From CAYYYG01 sp964490875 (GTDB taxonomy: Bacteria; Patescibacteriota; Microgenomatia; UBA1406; GWC2-37-13), in assembly GCA_964490875.1 (NCBI GenBank), contig CAZBEF010000004.1:75394-139393 (forward strand): a DNA stretch of 64,000 nucleotides, in the 5' to 3' direction. Shown here one piece after another: positions 7,586 to 16,336 of the stretch. The number at the start of each line of letters is the position of its first letter. Within the stretch, counting starts at the first letter, position 1. The notes under the pieces are model-generated. The model had not been told where the DNA came from. It worked only from the letters and a program-made list of their open reading frames with translations, and searched no databases. The position numbers were made by a program, and so were the translations under genes.

Positions 7586-10033
7586 ATGGCACTTCTAATG
7601 GGATCTTCAGAACAATCAATTTTTCCAGTAGTAGCAGTTAGGGACGGGATAGTATTTCCTAACACTGAGAACGTATTAGTCTTCGGTCGGCAGAAGAGTG
7701 TGGATGCTATAAACCATGCATTAAAGGGCAACAAAAAGATTGCGCTTGTTATGCAGCAAAATGCCTCAATTGACGATCCTTCACCAAGTGACCTATATAA
7801 TGTAGGCGTCATCGCAACTATAGAAAAAACAGTGTTAGGCGAAAAAGGAGAAATTACTGCTCTTGCTCGAGGAAAAGAGAAAATTAAGTTCATCGAATTT
7901 ACAAAGGAAGCGCCGTATCTTGAGGCAAAGGTAGAAGTCATTACTGACAATGTTGATGAAGATGAGGAGATGCAGGCAATGGTAAAGCATATTTCTGCTC
8001 AAATAAAGAAAGCAATAAATCTGGGAAAGACGATTGATTTCGTCTTCTTAATGAATATATTAAATATAACTTCTTCACATGATTTTTCGTGCCAGGTAGC
8101 AATGATCTTAGATCTTAAGCCCGAAGAACGGCAAGGACTTCTCGAAGAGGTTATTCTAAAGAAGCGTTTGGCTAAAGAGGTGGAATATATTAATCGAGAA
8201 ATAAAGATTTTGGAGATAGAGCAGAATATATCCGCTAAAACGAATCAAAAATTTGAACGGGGTATGCGGGAAACTTTCCTTCGAGAAAAAATGAAAACAA
8301 TCGAAGAAGAATTAGGCGGAAAAAATGAAGACCGGGATGTAAAAGAATATAGAGATAAAATAAAAGCAGCTAAAATGCCAAAAGATGTAGAAGAGAAGGC
8401 TATGAAAGAATTAAAGCGACTCGCTCAGATGTCGCAGTTTAATCCGGAAGCTTCTTATATTCGTACATATCTGGATTGGCTTGTTGAAATTCCATGGTCT
8501 GTTTCATCTAACAATGTAATGGATATTCATGAATCAGAGAAAATCTTAAACGAAGATCATTTCGGATTAAAAAAGATTAAAGAAAGAATTTTAGAGTATC
8601 TTGCTGTTATTGAACTTCATAAACAGAAAGAGCTTCGCAATCCTAAAAATAAAGGTAGTAAAAATAAACTCCGCCAGCCTACAATATTATGTTTTGTCGG
8701 ACCACCTGGAGTAGGTAAAACATCACTGGGCAAATCTATTGCCAGATCATTAGGGAGAAAATTCGTTAAAATGTCTTTGGGAGGAATCCGTGACGAAGCT
8801 GAGATCCGTGGACATCGACGAACATATGTTGGCGCAATGCCGGGTAGAATTATTCAGGGAATGAAACAGGCTGGCACCAATAATCCAGTATTTATGCTTG
8901 ATGAAATAGATAAAGTTGGACGCGACTACCGCGGTGATCCATCTGCAGCTCTTTTGGAGACACTTGATCCAGAACAAAATCATGCATTCTCTGATCATTA
9001 TCTGGAAGCGCCTTTTGATCTTTCAGATGTATTCTTTATAACTACAGCAAATATTCTCGATACGATTCCAGAAGCATTATTAGATCGTCTGGAGATAATT
9101 CATTTTCCAGGTTATACAGAAGAGGAAAAGTTTCATATTGCTCAAGATTATTTGGTCGCAAAGCAAGTTAAAGCACATGGATTGGATGCTGATGAAATAA
9201 AAGTAACAGATAATGCTTTGCGGGTTTTAATACGAAGATATACTCGAGAAGCGGGAGTCCGAGATCTTGAACGACAAATTGCTAATATGTGCCGAAAAGT
9301 GGCTCGTGAAATTCTTGAGAAGAAAGTAACCAAGAAGACAGTTGGACTGGCAGATGTGAGCAAATACCTTGGTCCGTACAAATTTTCTTCACAGATGATC
9401 GAAGAAAAGGATACGGTGGGAATTTCGACAGGTCTTGCATGGACACAAGCAGGCGGTGATATTTTGTTTATCGAAGTTGCTATTATGCCTGGAAAAGGTC
9501 ATCTTACATTAACCGGTCATCTGGGTGATGTTATGAAGGAGTCATGCCAGGCAGCATTGACATATATCAGAGCTCGATGGGATATGTTTGGTCTGAATAA
9601 GAATTTCTTTAATAATATAGATATTCATGTGCACGTTCCAGAAGGCGCAGTTCCTAAGGACGGTCCGTCTGCTGGTATTGCTATCACAACAGCTATGGTA
9701 TCGGCATTAACTAAAATTCCGGTACGACGTGATGTTGCTATGACTGGAGAGATTACTTTGCGGGGCCGTGGTCTTGAGATCGGCGGCGTGAAGGAAAAGG
9801 TTGTTGCGGCGCACAGAGCACAGATTAAGACGGTTATTTTACCGAAGGACAATAAGAAGGATCTGGAGGATATTCCGAATAATGTGATGAATGATTTGCA
9901 CTTTGTGTTTGTGCATCATATGGATGATGTTCTAAAGGTTGCTTTGGCATTTCCTGAGAAGAAAGTGCATTTTCCGGTCATTCATCAGCATTTTGAGACG
10001 TTGAAGAAGGAAAATAATCGGAAGATGAACTGA
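7586..10033 (+). CDS. lon: Lon, ATP-dependent protease La
   Basis: Cytoplasmic AAA+ serine protease that degrades misfolded and short-lived regulatory proteins. The 815 residues show the N-terminal substrate domain (IFPVVAVRDGIVFPNTENVLVFGR), a coiled region (about 185-260), Walker A GPPGVGKT (about 372), Walker B VFMLDEIDK, and the protease domain. The catalytic dyad is Ser695 (PKDGPSAGIA) and Lys738 (GGVKEKVVAAH). An in-frame ATG four codons later is also possible, but the promoter geometry fits 7586 with almost no leader. The CIRCE-like operator suggests heat-shock control by an HrcA-type repressor. Confidence 0.97.
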   Translation: MALLMGSSEQSIFPVVAVRDGIVFPNTENVLVFGRQKSVDAINHALKGNKKIALVMQQNASIDDPSPSDLYNVGVIATIEKTVLGEKGEITALARGKEKIKFIEFTKEAPYLEAKVEVITDNVDEDEEMQAMVKHISAQIKKAINLGKTIDFVFLMNILNITSSHDFSCQVAMILDLKPEERQGLLEEVILKKRLAKEVEYINREIKILEIEQNISAKTNQKFERGMRETFLREKMKTIEEELGGKNEDRDVKEYRDKIKAAKMPKDVEEKAMKELKRLAQMSQFNPEASYIRTYLDWLVEIPWSVSSNNVMDIHESEKILNEDHFGLKKIKERILEYLAVIELHKQKELRNPKNKGSKNKLRQPTILCFVGPPGVGKTSLGKSIARSLGRKFVKMSLGGIRDEAEIRGHRRTYVGAMPGRIIQGMKQAGTNNPVFMLDEIDKVGRDYRGDPSAALLETLDPEQNHAFSDHYLEAPFDLSDVFFITTANILDTIPEALLDRLEIIHFPGYTEEEKFHIAQDYLVAKQVKAHGLDADEIKVTDNALRVLIRRYTREAGVRDLERQIANMCRKVAREILEKKVTKKTVGLADVSKYLGPYKFSSQMIEEKDTVGISTGLAWTQAGGDILFIEVAIMPGKGHLTLTGHLGDVMKESCQAALTYIRARWDMFGLNKNFFNNIDIHVHVPEGAVPKDGPSAGIAITTAMVSALTKIPVRRDVAMTGEITLRGRGLEIGGVKEKVVAAHRAQIKTVILPKDNKKDLEDIPNNVMNDLHFVFVHHMDDVLKVALAFPEKKVHFPVIHQHFETLKKENNRKMN

Positions 10034-10065
10034 AAGATTTTCTTGGGACGCTGCTATAGTCTCTG

Positions 10066-10232
10066 AGAAAATCTGGTAGATTCTGCCAGGTATATATGTC
10101 GCTCGATACCGCGTTTTTCGGGGCACCGACACCCTCTGATGAGGGGCACCCTCGGTGACACCCTCAAAACGGGTATCTTCGCTCCTGTTTGTCCCGCGAA
10201 GTTTTAATCGTTAGATTAATTACCAAATTTTC
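10066..10232. repeat. F2 element remnant containing an F1 element
   Basis: The F2 left end AGAAAATCTGGTAGATTCTG is at 10066-10085 and an F2-like right end TACCAAATTTTC is at 10221-10232. Between them, in place of the usual F2 core, is a full F1 palindrome (10100-10184). This fills the 227-bp gap between lon and the convergent FemAB gene. Confidence 0.6.
10100..10184. repeat. F1 palindromic element, copy 2
   Basis: Left end CGCTCGATACCGCGTTTTTC and right end CAAAACGGGTATCTTCGCTC pair through GATACC/GGTATC and the flanking bases. Inside are CACCGA/TCGGTG and CCCTC/GAGGGG stems. The stem sequence differs from copy 1 while pairing is kept. Confidence 0.75.
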
Positions 10233-10260
10233 AAGAATAAAAAATCATATCCTCGTTACT

Positions 10261-11241
10261 TTAAAATAATGAAAGAACTACACTTCGTGCTTTATGTAGC
10301 AGATTGTAAAGCGTATATTGACCTGGATTAATAATCAGGTCATAACTTCCTGCATATTCTGTAAATTTGCCGCCGTAGCCTTCTTTAAATTTAGTGAAGC
10401 CGGCCCACGGATGGTTTTCGTCGTACTGCGGACCGAGAGCGCCCCACATGTCGAATGTTTCTGCGCCGAGTTTTTTTCCTAAGCGGATTGCTTCCCACAT
10501 GAGTAAATTGGCTGCCATGACGTTTCTATGTTGTATTGATGTTCCGCCATATGGATAGTAAAATTTTTTGTTGAAGTAAAATAGTTCGTATGCTGCAAGC
10601 GGAATATCTTCATAATAGGCAATTAGAATTTGAGCCATCGAATCTTTTAGATTTTCCCAGATTATTTTATGATAGCCTGGTGTATGGCCGTGATATTTTT
10701 GCCTTTTGCACGTTACAAAATATAGCTTCGAGAATGTGTTGAATCCTTTTTCATCCGATTCTTCGCGAATAGTGACGCCTTTTTTTTGAGCTAGTTTAAT
10801 GTTATATCTGGTTTTTGATTTCATGTTCTTTAATAAGTCTTCTTCTGTAGGTCTTAAGTCTAGTGAAATACTCCAGTTTGGAAATAGCGGATGAGGCGAA
10901 GGCCGGAGTGTATATTTTTGATTCTTCATTATCATGTCAGATTTTTCGATATACGGCTCCATTTTTGTAAAAATAACATTATTTTTTTTTCCATATTCGT
11001 ACATGTATTCAAGCACATGGTCTGAAGGCATTATAGATCGGGGAAGGTAGCCAATTTTAAATGATGTATGCGGAATCTTATGAAACGTTATCTGAAATAC
11101 ATGCTTGCCGTCGGTAAGCCGGAGAACTTCTATGCCCATTTGTTTGCGCGCTTCGCCCCATTCCCACGATTGCAGTGGATGAGCTGCCATGCTGTTGTAC
11201 GTGTTTTTGTCGAATGTATCGCCGATTACAGTAATATTCAT
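10261..11241 (-). CDS. FemAB-family peptidyltransferase (lipid II-directed aminoacyltransferase)
   Basis: 326-residue protein of the FemABX family. Its members are GNAT-fold enzymes that use aminoacyl-tRNA to add residues to the peptidoglycan stem peptide at the cytoplasmic membrane face. Family features seen are HPLQSWEWGEARKQMG near the N-terminus, TRYNIKLAQKKGVTIRE (about 145), and the C-terminal GNAT-like part with YPYGGTSIQHRNVMAANLLMWEAI and FDMWGALG. It is the last gene of a minus-strand glycosyltransferase cluster, starting 3 bp after the stop of the upstream GT4. Whether it builds a cross-bridge or modifies another polymer cannot be told. Confidence 0.85.
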   Translation of the reverse strand: MNITVIGDTFDKNTYNSMAAHPLQSWEWGEARKQMGIEVLRLTDGKHVFQITFHKIPHTSFKIGYLPRSIMPSDHVLEYMYEYGKKNNVIFTKMEPYIEKSDMIMKNQKYTLRPSPHPLFPNWSISLDLRPTEEDLLKNMKSKTRYNIKLAQKKGVTIREESDEKGFNTFSKLYFVTCKRQKYHGHTPGYHKIIWENLKDSMAQILIAYYEDIPLAAYELFYFNKKFYYPYGGTSIQHRNVMAANLLMWEAIRLGKKLGAETFDMWGALGPQYDENHPWAGFTKFKEGYGGKFTEYAGSYDLIINPGQYTLYNLLHKARSVVLSLF

Positions 11242-11244
11242 ATT

Positions 11245-12351
11245 CTAGGATTTTTGTGTGTTTATAATCAGATCTAATGTTTGTTTGGCGCATGTTTCCC
11301 ATGAAAATTCTTTAACCCGTTCTTTACCTTTTTGAATTAGTTCGGCGCGAAGTTCAGAGGACTGAAGCAGTGTATTCATTTTCTCGGTTAATTCGGCTGG
11401 ATTTTTAGGATCGAAGTACAAACAGGCTTCGCCACCAATTTCGGGCAGACTCGAGCTGAATGAGGCAATAACCGGGCATCCCATCGACATAGCTTCAAGA
11501 ACAGGAAGGCCGAACCCTTCGTACAAAGAAGGCAGCACAAAACAGAATGCATCTTTATATAATTTTTTAACTGTAGAATCTGGCAGGTATCCCGTAAATA
11601 TCACTGAATCTTCGACATTCATTTCTTTTACTTTGTTGAATATTTCTTCATACAGCCATCCTTTTCTCCCGACAATTATGAGTTTGTAATCTGGTTGTTC
11701 TGTATGAAATTTGGCGAATGCTTCAATAAGAGTTGTCAGATTTTTTCGGGGCTGAATAGTGCCGACATACAAAATATATTTTTTGAGATCAGATAGATCT
11801 GTGTTTGTGTTGTCGTCTTTATTTTCGTTTGTATCATTTTTTTCATAGCCGTTATAGATTACCGAGACTTTTTCTTCGGGCACATTATAAAACTTTAAGA
11901 TATCTTTTTTTGTGGTTTTGGAAACAGCGATTATTTTTTTTGCTTTTGTTATTGAGTCTTTTGTCCAGTTTGTGAGTTTGTATAGGTCTTTTTTGAGAAA
12001 TTCATCTGGATAATAAAAGTACGAAAGGTCGTGAATAGTTACGATGAGTGGGCTGCGGAGTGATCGGGGAGAGTAATGGGCCGGCGATAAGAATATGTCG
12101 TCAGGTCTATGGGTGTTTAGATAGAGAGGTAAAAATATCTGAGACCATGCGATGGGGCCGGGAACTGTTATGTATCTGAAGTTTTTAGTTTGTTCTGGGA
12201 GAAAGTTTTTTGGTTTGTTTTTCAGATATATGTTGAATCGGACGCTATCGTTTGAGTTTTTTTGAAAATAGGTGAGTAGATTGAGCGTGTATACTGATAC
12301 GCCGACATGTGAGTCTACGTTTGCTTCGTTTCCGTCAATTCCGATTATCAT
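11245..12351 (-). CDS. GT4-family glycosyltransferase
   Basis: Retaining GT-B glycosyltransferase of family 4, likely cytoplasmic and involved in surface glycan synthesis. Motifs: MIIGIDGNEANVDSHVGVSVYT at the N-terminus, VGTIQPRKNLTTLIEAF in mid-protein, and the sugar-nucleotide site SLYEGFGLPVLEAMSMGCPV. The reading frame stays open upstream to 12417, but those 22 codons are F2 element sequence and look non-coding. I therefore place the start at 12351, giving 368 residues. It is upstream of the FemAB gene in the same direction. Confidence 0.87.
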   Translation of the reverse strand: MIIGIDGNEANVDSHVGVSVYTLNLLTYFQKNSNDSVRFNIYLKNKPKNFLPEQTKNFRYITVPGPIAWSQIFLPLYLNTHRPDDIFLSPAHYSPRSLRSPLIVTIHDLSYFYYPDEFLKKDLYKLTNWTKDSITKAKKIIAVSKTTKKDILKFYNVPEEKVSVIYNGYEKNDTNENKDDNTNTDLSDLKKYILYVGTIQPRKNLTTLIEAFAKFHTEQPDYKLIIVGRKGWLYEEIFNKVKEMNVEDSVIFTGYLPDSTVKKLYKDAFCFVLPSLYEGFGLPVLEAMSMGCPVIASFSSSLPEIGGEACLYFDPKNPAELTEKMNTLLQSSELRAELIQKGKERVKEFSWETCAKQTLDLIINTQKS

Positions 12352-12367
12352 AATTTTATATATTTTT

Positions 12368-12532
12368 AGAAAATCTGGTAGATTCTGCCGGTCGCTCCAT
12401 TTCAAAAGTGCTCGCAATTAGTCTAATGTATTGGTAGTGTCACCGGTTTAGGTTAACCATGGTTCCCTCTCGTTCAGAACACTTGCTGCGCGCTTTCGAA
12501 ACTGTTCGCTCCCGCCACCTACCAGATTTTCT
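12368..12532. repeat. F2 palindromic element, copy b
   Basis: Bounded by a perfect 14-bp inverted repeat, AGAAAATCTGGTAG (12368-12381) and CTACCAGATTTTCT (12519-12532). Inside are the F2 motifs ATTCTGCCGGTCGCTCC on the left, AGTGCTCG, TGCTGCGCGC, and CGCCACCT on the right. It occupies most of the 218-bp gap between two GT4 genes. Confidence 0.82.
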
Positions 12533-12569
12533 ATGATAAAAAGTTTATATTTTTGCTTTCCACGTTAAT

Positions 12570-13667
12570 TCAAATCTTGGTAAGTGTATTTATCATCGTA
12601 TCAAAATATCGTTTCCAGGTAAATGAGGCGCTTTTTTCTAGGCCTTTTTGAATAAGCCGATTTCGTAAATCTACATCATTAAGCATGGTTTCGATGGCAT
12701 GTTTTATTGAGTCTGTCTGCCATGGGTCAAATAAAAGTGCGGCATCCCGGCCAATTTCTCCCAGAGATGAGCTATTGGAAAGAGCACAGGGGCAGCCTAG
12801 CTGCATGGCTTCTACTGCCGGATAGCCAAATCCTTCCCAAATAGATGGAAAAATAAAGAATAGACTTGATTGGTACAAGGCATAGAGTTCTTCATCGGAA
12901 ATATAGCCGAGCCAGTGGATTTTTTTATTGTCGCCATACATCTGTTTTGTCTCTGTGTCCCATCCGGATTGTCCGACAATAGCTAACTCAACATCAGTTT
13001 CTATGTGAGTATATGCTTCAATAAGTTTTTTAATATTTTTTCTTGGTTCAATCTTTCCAACTGTCAGAATAAATGGTTTTTTCAGATGGAATTTTTTTAA
13101 TGTAGCTTCTATTTTTTCCGGCGGCTGTTTCTGGGTAGTAACACCGGGGTAATTTACAACAATTTTATTTTCATCGTAACCCATGATAGTTATCAGATCA
13201 TCTTTTGTCGAATTTGAGTCTACAAAAATAATGGAAGATTCTTTTTCAATCCATGAAAGTCGTTTTTCTTGTACCAGTTGAATTGTTGGATCAACAGTTT
13301 CCGGATAGCGTTTAAAGGTTAGATCATGCACTATGGTAGCTTTTTTAGCCTTCGCCGGCGGTTCTGTCCAGTCCGAGGAAATAAACCAGTCCAGTTTTCC
13401 TGTCATATTTTCTACATTATATTGATGAAGATCGTTCCACAGTATCGCCAGAAAAAATGGGGGCAGATAACTGCGCGCAAACCGGTAACCGTTTGCTTTA
13501 ATATCTTTAATGAGCCGAAGATCAGGCTGCCGGCGCAGAGCAGAGAGAAAGAAGACCCATTCATTTTGTGTCTCATGCGTTAGTATTGTATCGATGAGGC
13601 CTTTCGTAAAGCGTGAAACGCCTGTTCCTTCATAGACTACCTGCGATATATCAATTCCGATTCGCAT
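12570..13667 (-). CDS. GT4-family glycosyltransferase
   Basis: Second GT4 enzyme (365 residues from the chosen start). It has MRIGIDISQVVYEGTGVSRF at the N-terminus, VGKIEPRKNIKKLIEAY in the middle and IWEGFGYPAVEAMQLGCPC at the donor site. A start nine codons upstream (13694) is also open. I prefer 13667 because the typical family N-terminus begins there. The start overlaps the end of the upstream GT4 gene by 17 bp, so translation is probably coupled. The acceptor and sugar are unknown. Confidence 0.87.
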   Translation of the reverse strand: MRIGIDISQVVYEGTGVSRFTKGLIDTILTHETQNEWVFFLSALRRQPDLRLIKDIKANGYRFARSYLPPFFLAILWNDLHQYNVENMTGKLDWFISSDWTEPPAKAKKATIVHDLTFKRYPETVDPTIQLVQEKRLSWIEKESSIIFVDSNSTKDDLITIMGYDENKIVVNYPGVTTQKQPPEKIEATLKKFHLKKPFILTVGKIEPRKNIKKLIEAYTHIETDVELAIVGQSGWDTETKQMYGDNKKIHWLGYISDEELYALYQSSLFFIFPSIWEGFGYPAVEAMQLGCPCALSNSSSLGEIGRDAALLFDPWQTDSIKHAIETMLNDVDLRNRLIQKGLEKSASFTWKRYFDTMINTLTKI

Positions 13668-14871
13668 GATTTTTCCGTATTGAACGGTAGACAACTTCTA
13701 ATTGGTGGGAAATAGCGTTCCAGCTGTACTTTTTCTGAGCAAGTTCAAATGCATTTTTTCTAATCTGGTTATACAGTTTATCGTCGGTTAATATGGCAAC
13801 AATTTTCTCAACGAATTCTTCTGGCTTATTGGCGGTGAGGGCATGAATTTTATCAGTCATCTTAAGTCTTTCGGCGCCGATTTTGGTAGATACAACTGGC
13901 AGCCCCGAAGCCATCGCGGCAAGAATCTTTAGATTTGTTCCTCCCGGGCCAAACACTGGAGCAATAAATAAAGTCGTTTCACGGTATAAATTGCGAACAG
14001 TGGTTATATCGTCGGGTGCTATATCTGTAATGGTAATATTCGGTGATTTATATTCGGAGAGCCGTTTGTTGGCGTTCTGTCCGGCGACAATAATTTCAAC
14101 ATTAGGCAGTTTTTTAATAAGAAGCGGATATATTTTTTCGAGCAGAAATACCGCCGCTTCGGTATTCTGCAGCCAGGAAAAGTTGCCGATAAAAAGAAGT
14201 TTTGGCTTTTCCAGTTTTTTTACTTTCAGCTCATCCACAAACATTTCATCACCAGCGCCATTGGGAATAACTGTGGGCTTTGGTTCGATATGCGGCACTA
14301 ATTTTTCGATCATTTCCTGATCAAAATCAGAAACGGTAGCTACGGCTGTTGCTTTATTCCAATAAAACATTTCAGAAGATCTCAGTTTTAAGATATCCAA
14401 ATAAAATGGTACTCTCATGAAAAAAGGCAGAGAAGAGATAAAATGTTGATAGACCTTAAATTCGATTGTCTGTTCTACCAGAAGGATTGGCACGGAAGTA
14501 TGAGGAATGTGAGGCATGATGTAAAAAGTTTCTGCGTGAATAACATCAAAATGCTCGGTTTTCAGAAGTTTTTCTACCGTTTTCCGCGCTTCAACCGAAT
14601 AATTTCTTACGATGAGAAATGGCAGAAACGAAAATATTGATTTGAAAATGTTGCCCGGCTGCCACGGTTTTTCAGCCCGTTTACACAGATAAATATCTTT
14701 ACAATAAGATTCCAGATATGAGGCGTACTTTTTCTCCTTTTCATTTTTATAGAGTGCAATAAGTGTTATCTGATTGTTTTTGCTTAGATATTTAAGAAGG
14801 TTGAGTGTCCGAATCTGTCCACCAGATGCAGGCGGGTAGGGTAAGTACGGGGTCAGCATGAGAATTTTCAT
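13651..14871 (-). CDS. GT4-family glycosyltransferase
   Basis: Third GT4 enzyme of the cluster, 406 residues. The N-terminus MKILMLTPYLPYPPASGGQI has the glycine-rich acceptor loop. The C-terminal domain has LLFIGNFSWLQNTEAAVFLL and APVFGPGGTNLKILAAMASGLPVVST, where PGGTNLKILAAMA replaces the more common EGFG motif. It lies 25 bp downstream of the GT39-like gene and overlaps the next GT4, consistent with one transcription unit for a surface glycan. Confidence 0.87.
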   Translation of the reverse strand: MKILMLTPYLPYPPASGGQIRTLNLLKYLSKNNQITLIALYKNEKEKKYASYLESYCKDIYLCKRAEKPWQPGNIFKSIFSFLPFLIVRNYSVEARKTVEKLLKTEHFDVIHAETFYIMPHIPHTSVPILLVEQTIEFKVYQHFISSLPFFMRVPFYLDILKLRSSEMFYWNKATAVATVSDFDQEMIEKLVPHIEPKPTVIPNGAGDEMFVDELKVKKLEKPKLLFIGNFSWLQNTEAAVFLLEKIYPLLIKKLPNVEIIVAGQNANKRLSEYKSPNITITDIAPDDITTVRNLYRETTLFIAPVFGPGGTNLKILAAMASGLPVVSTKIGAERLKMTDKIHALTANKPEEFVEKIVAILTDDKLYNQIRKNAFELAQKKYSWNAISHQLEVVYRSIRKNHANRN

Positions 14872-14896
14872 AAGAAGTCACCAAAGCATTTCAATC

Positions 14897-16336
14897 TTAT
14901 AATTTAAACAGAGCAAATTTGTCGTTTTTGTATACGGCTTTGTACGTATCTTCTTCCTGAATTGATGCGATTTTCTCTGAATTCTGGGTAACATAATAAG
15001 AATACCCCATTTTTTTAAATTCGTCGAGGCTCATGTAGTCGGCGGGCGAACCTTTTCGGTCTGCAAGATATAATAGAGTTGTGTCGCCTAATCGATCGGT
15101 AATGATCTTATCGGTGGGGCTGGTGAATGTTTTTATAACACTGGCAATCTGAACCAAATCATCTGGATAATGATAAAATTCCTGCACTCGATAAAATGAA
15201 AAAGAAAAAGCTGCTACAAAAATTATTGTTAAAAATACATATGAAATTATAGAAGGAAGAAATTTTGATCTATTTTTATGAATGAAAGCTGCGCCCACAC
15301 CGATGAAAATAGCTATCGGCGGAAGAATAAGTGTCTGATAATATTCATGCTGCAGATTTCCTCCTTGAAATGTGAATAAATATGCGGCTGCCGAGATCAG
15401 GATAATATGCAATAAATAGTGGCGTGGTTTTACAATTAAACCCAAAACAAAGAAGAAAGCAAGGTAGCCACCAAAAACGATATTAGCCATCCGTTCATAA
15501 AAGATCCATCGGAAAAAGGCAGGGCGGAAGAAAATATTCTTCATTCCCTCATAGGTGTTAACATGAGCAATAAGCCAGCTGCTTGCCGGTATTCCTTCGG
15601 GGTGAAAACTAATGTAATACCGCCATAATATCAGTGGAATAAAGGCTAGAATAAAATATATATAGAAAGGAAGTTTTCTAAGTATATTCCAGCGGTATTT
15701 TCGGATAAAGAGGAAAAAAATTGTCAGAGCATAAAAAATAGTTGTCGGCTTTACAAGAAGAGATAAAGCAAAGCATGTAATTGACAAAACAAAGTATACT
15801 ATCCCAAACTCTTCATCTTTTTTTGAATAAAAATACATAAACAGAATTGCCATCATTGCAAATGAAAGGGCTGTTGTTTCGGGCAATATCACTCTGGAGA
15901 AAAATACGAAAAATGGTAAAACAGAATAGGCTAGCGAGCCAATAACGGCAGCCGCCCGGCTATCTTCAATGAGCGCAAGATAATAAATTACAGCAATGAT
16001 AATTAGTGAAAAGAATGCAGTTACGAGCCGGCCATAAATCTCCAGGGAAACAAAAGGAGCGGTTTTATACATCCAGGCGAAGATGGCATTATAGAGTGGG
16101 AATTCTACCAGTCGTAATCCTTCCGGATTTTCATACCCAGTCTGTTCTTTCGATAAATCGTCGTATTGAGGTTTGAGAAGGTCAAAACCATTTCTCGTAA
16201 AGTTTCGTGCAACTGCGGCTGTATCTACCTGTCTCCATGAATGAAGATCTGCAAGCGGTGTGTTTATCTTATATAGACGAAACAAAAGCGCTATTACTAA
16301 TATAAAACCGAGAATAATATAATCTATTTTTTTCAT
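14897..16336 (-). CDS. GT39/ArnT-like membrane glycosyltransferase
   Basis: 479-residue polytopic membrane protein with about eleven hydrophobic segments. The first periplasmic loop contains LHSWRQVDTAAVARNF, where the acidic residue matches the conserved position of GT-C enzymes using polyprenyl-phosphate sugars. A hydrophilic C-terminal tail (about 395-479) follows the last membrane segment. The likely role is transfer of a lipid-linked sugar on the outer face of the membrane. The start overlaps the end of the O-antigen-ligase-like gene by 4 bp. The substrate is unknown. Confidence 0.75.
   Translation of the reverse strand: MKKIDYIILGFILVIALLFRLYKINTPLADLHSWRQVDTAAVARNFTRNGFDLLKPQYDDLSKEQTGYENPEGLRLVEFPLYNAIFAWMYKTAPFVSLEIYGRLVTAFFSLIIIAVIYYLALIEDSRAAAVIGSLAYSVLPFFVFFSRVILPETTALSFAMMAILFMYFYSKKDEEFGIVYFVLSITCFALSLLVKPTTIFYALTIFFLFIRKYRWNILRKLPFYIYFILAFIPLILWRYYISFHPEGIPASSWLIAHVNTYEGMKNIFFRPAFFRWIFYERMANIVFGGYLAFFFVLGLIVKPRHYLLHIILISAAAYLFTFQGGNLQHEYYQTLILPPIAIFIGVGAAFIHKNRSKFLPSIISYVFLTIIFVAAFSFSFYRVQEFYHYPDDLVQIASVIKTFTSPTDKIITDRLGDTTLLYLADRKGSPADYMSLDEFKKMGYSYYVTQNSEKIASIQEEDTYKAVYKNDKFALFKL

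Noticed and set aside
12352..12417. N-terminal extension of the GT4 gene at 11245
   Set aside because: The extra 22 codons are F2 element sequence. The family N-terminus starts at MIIGIDGNEAN.
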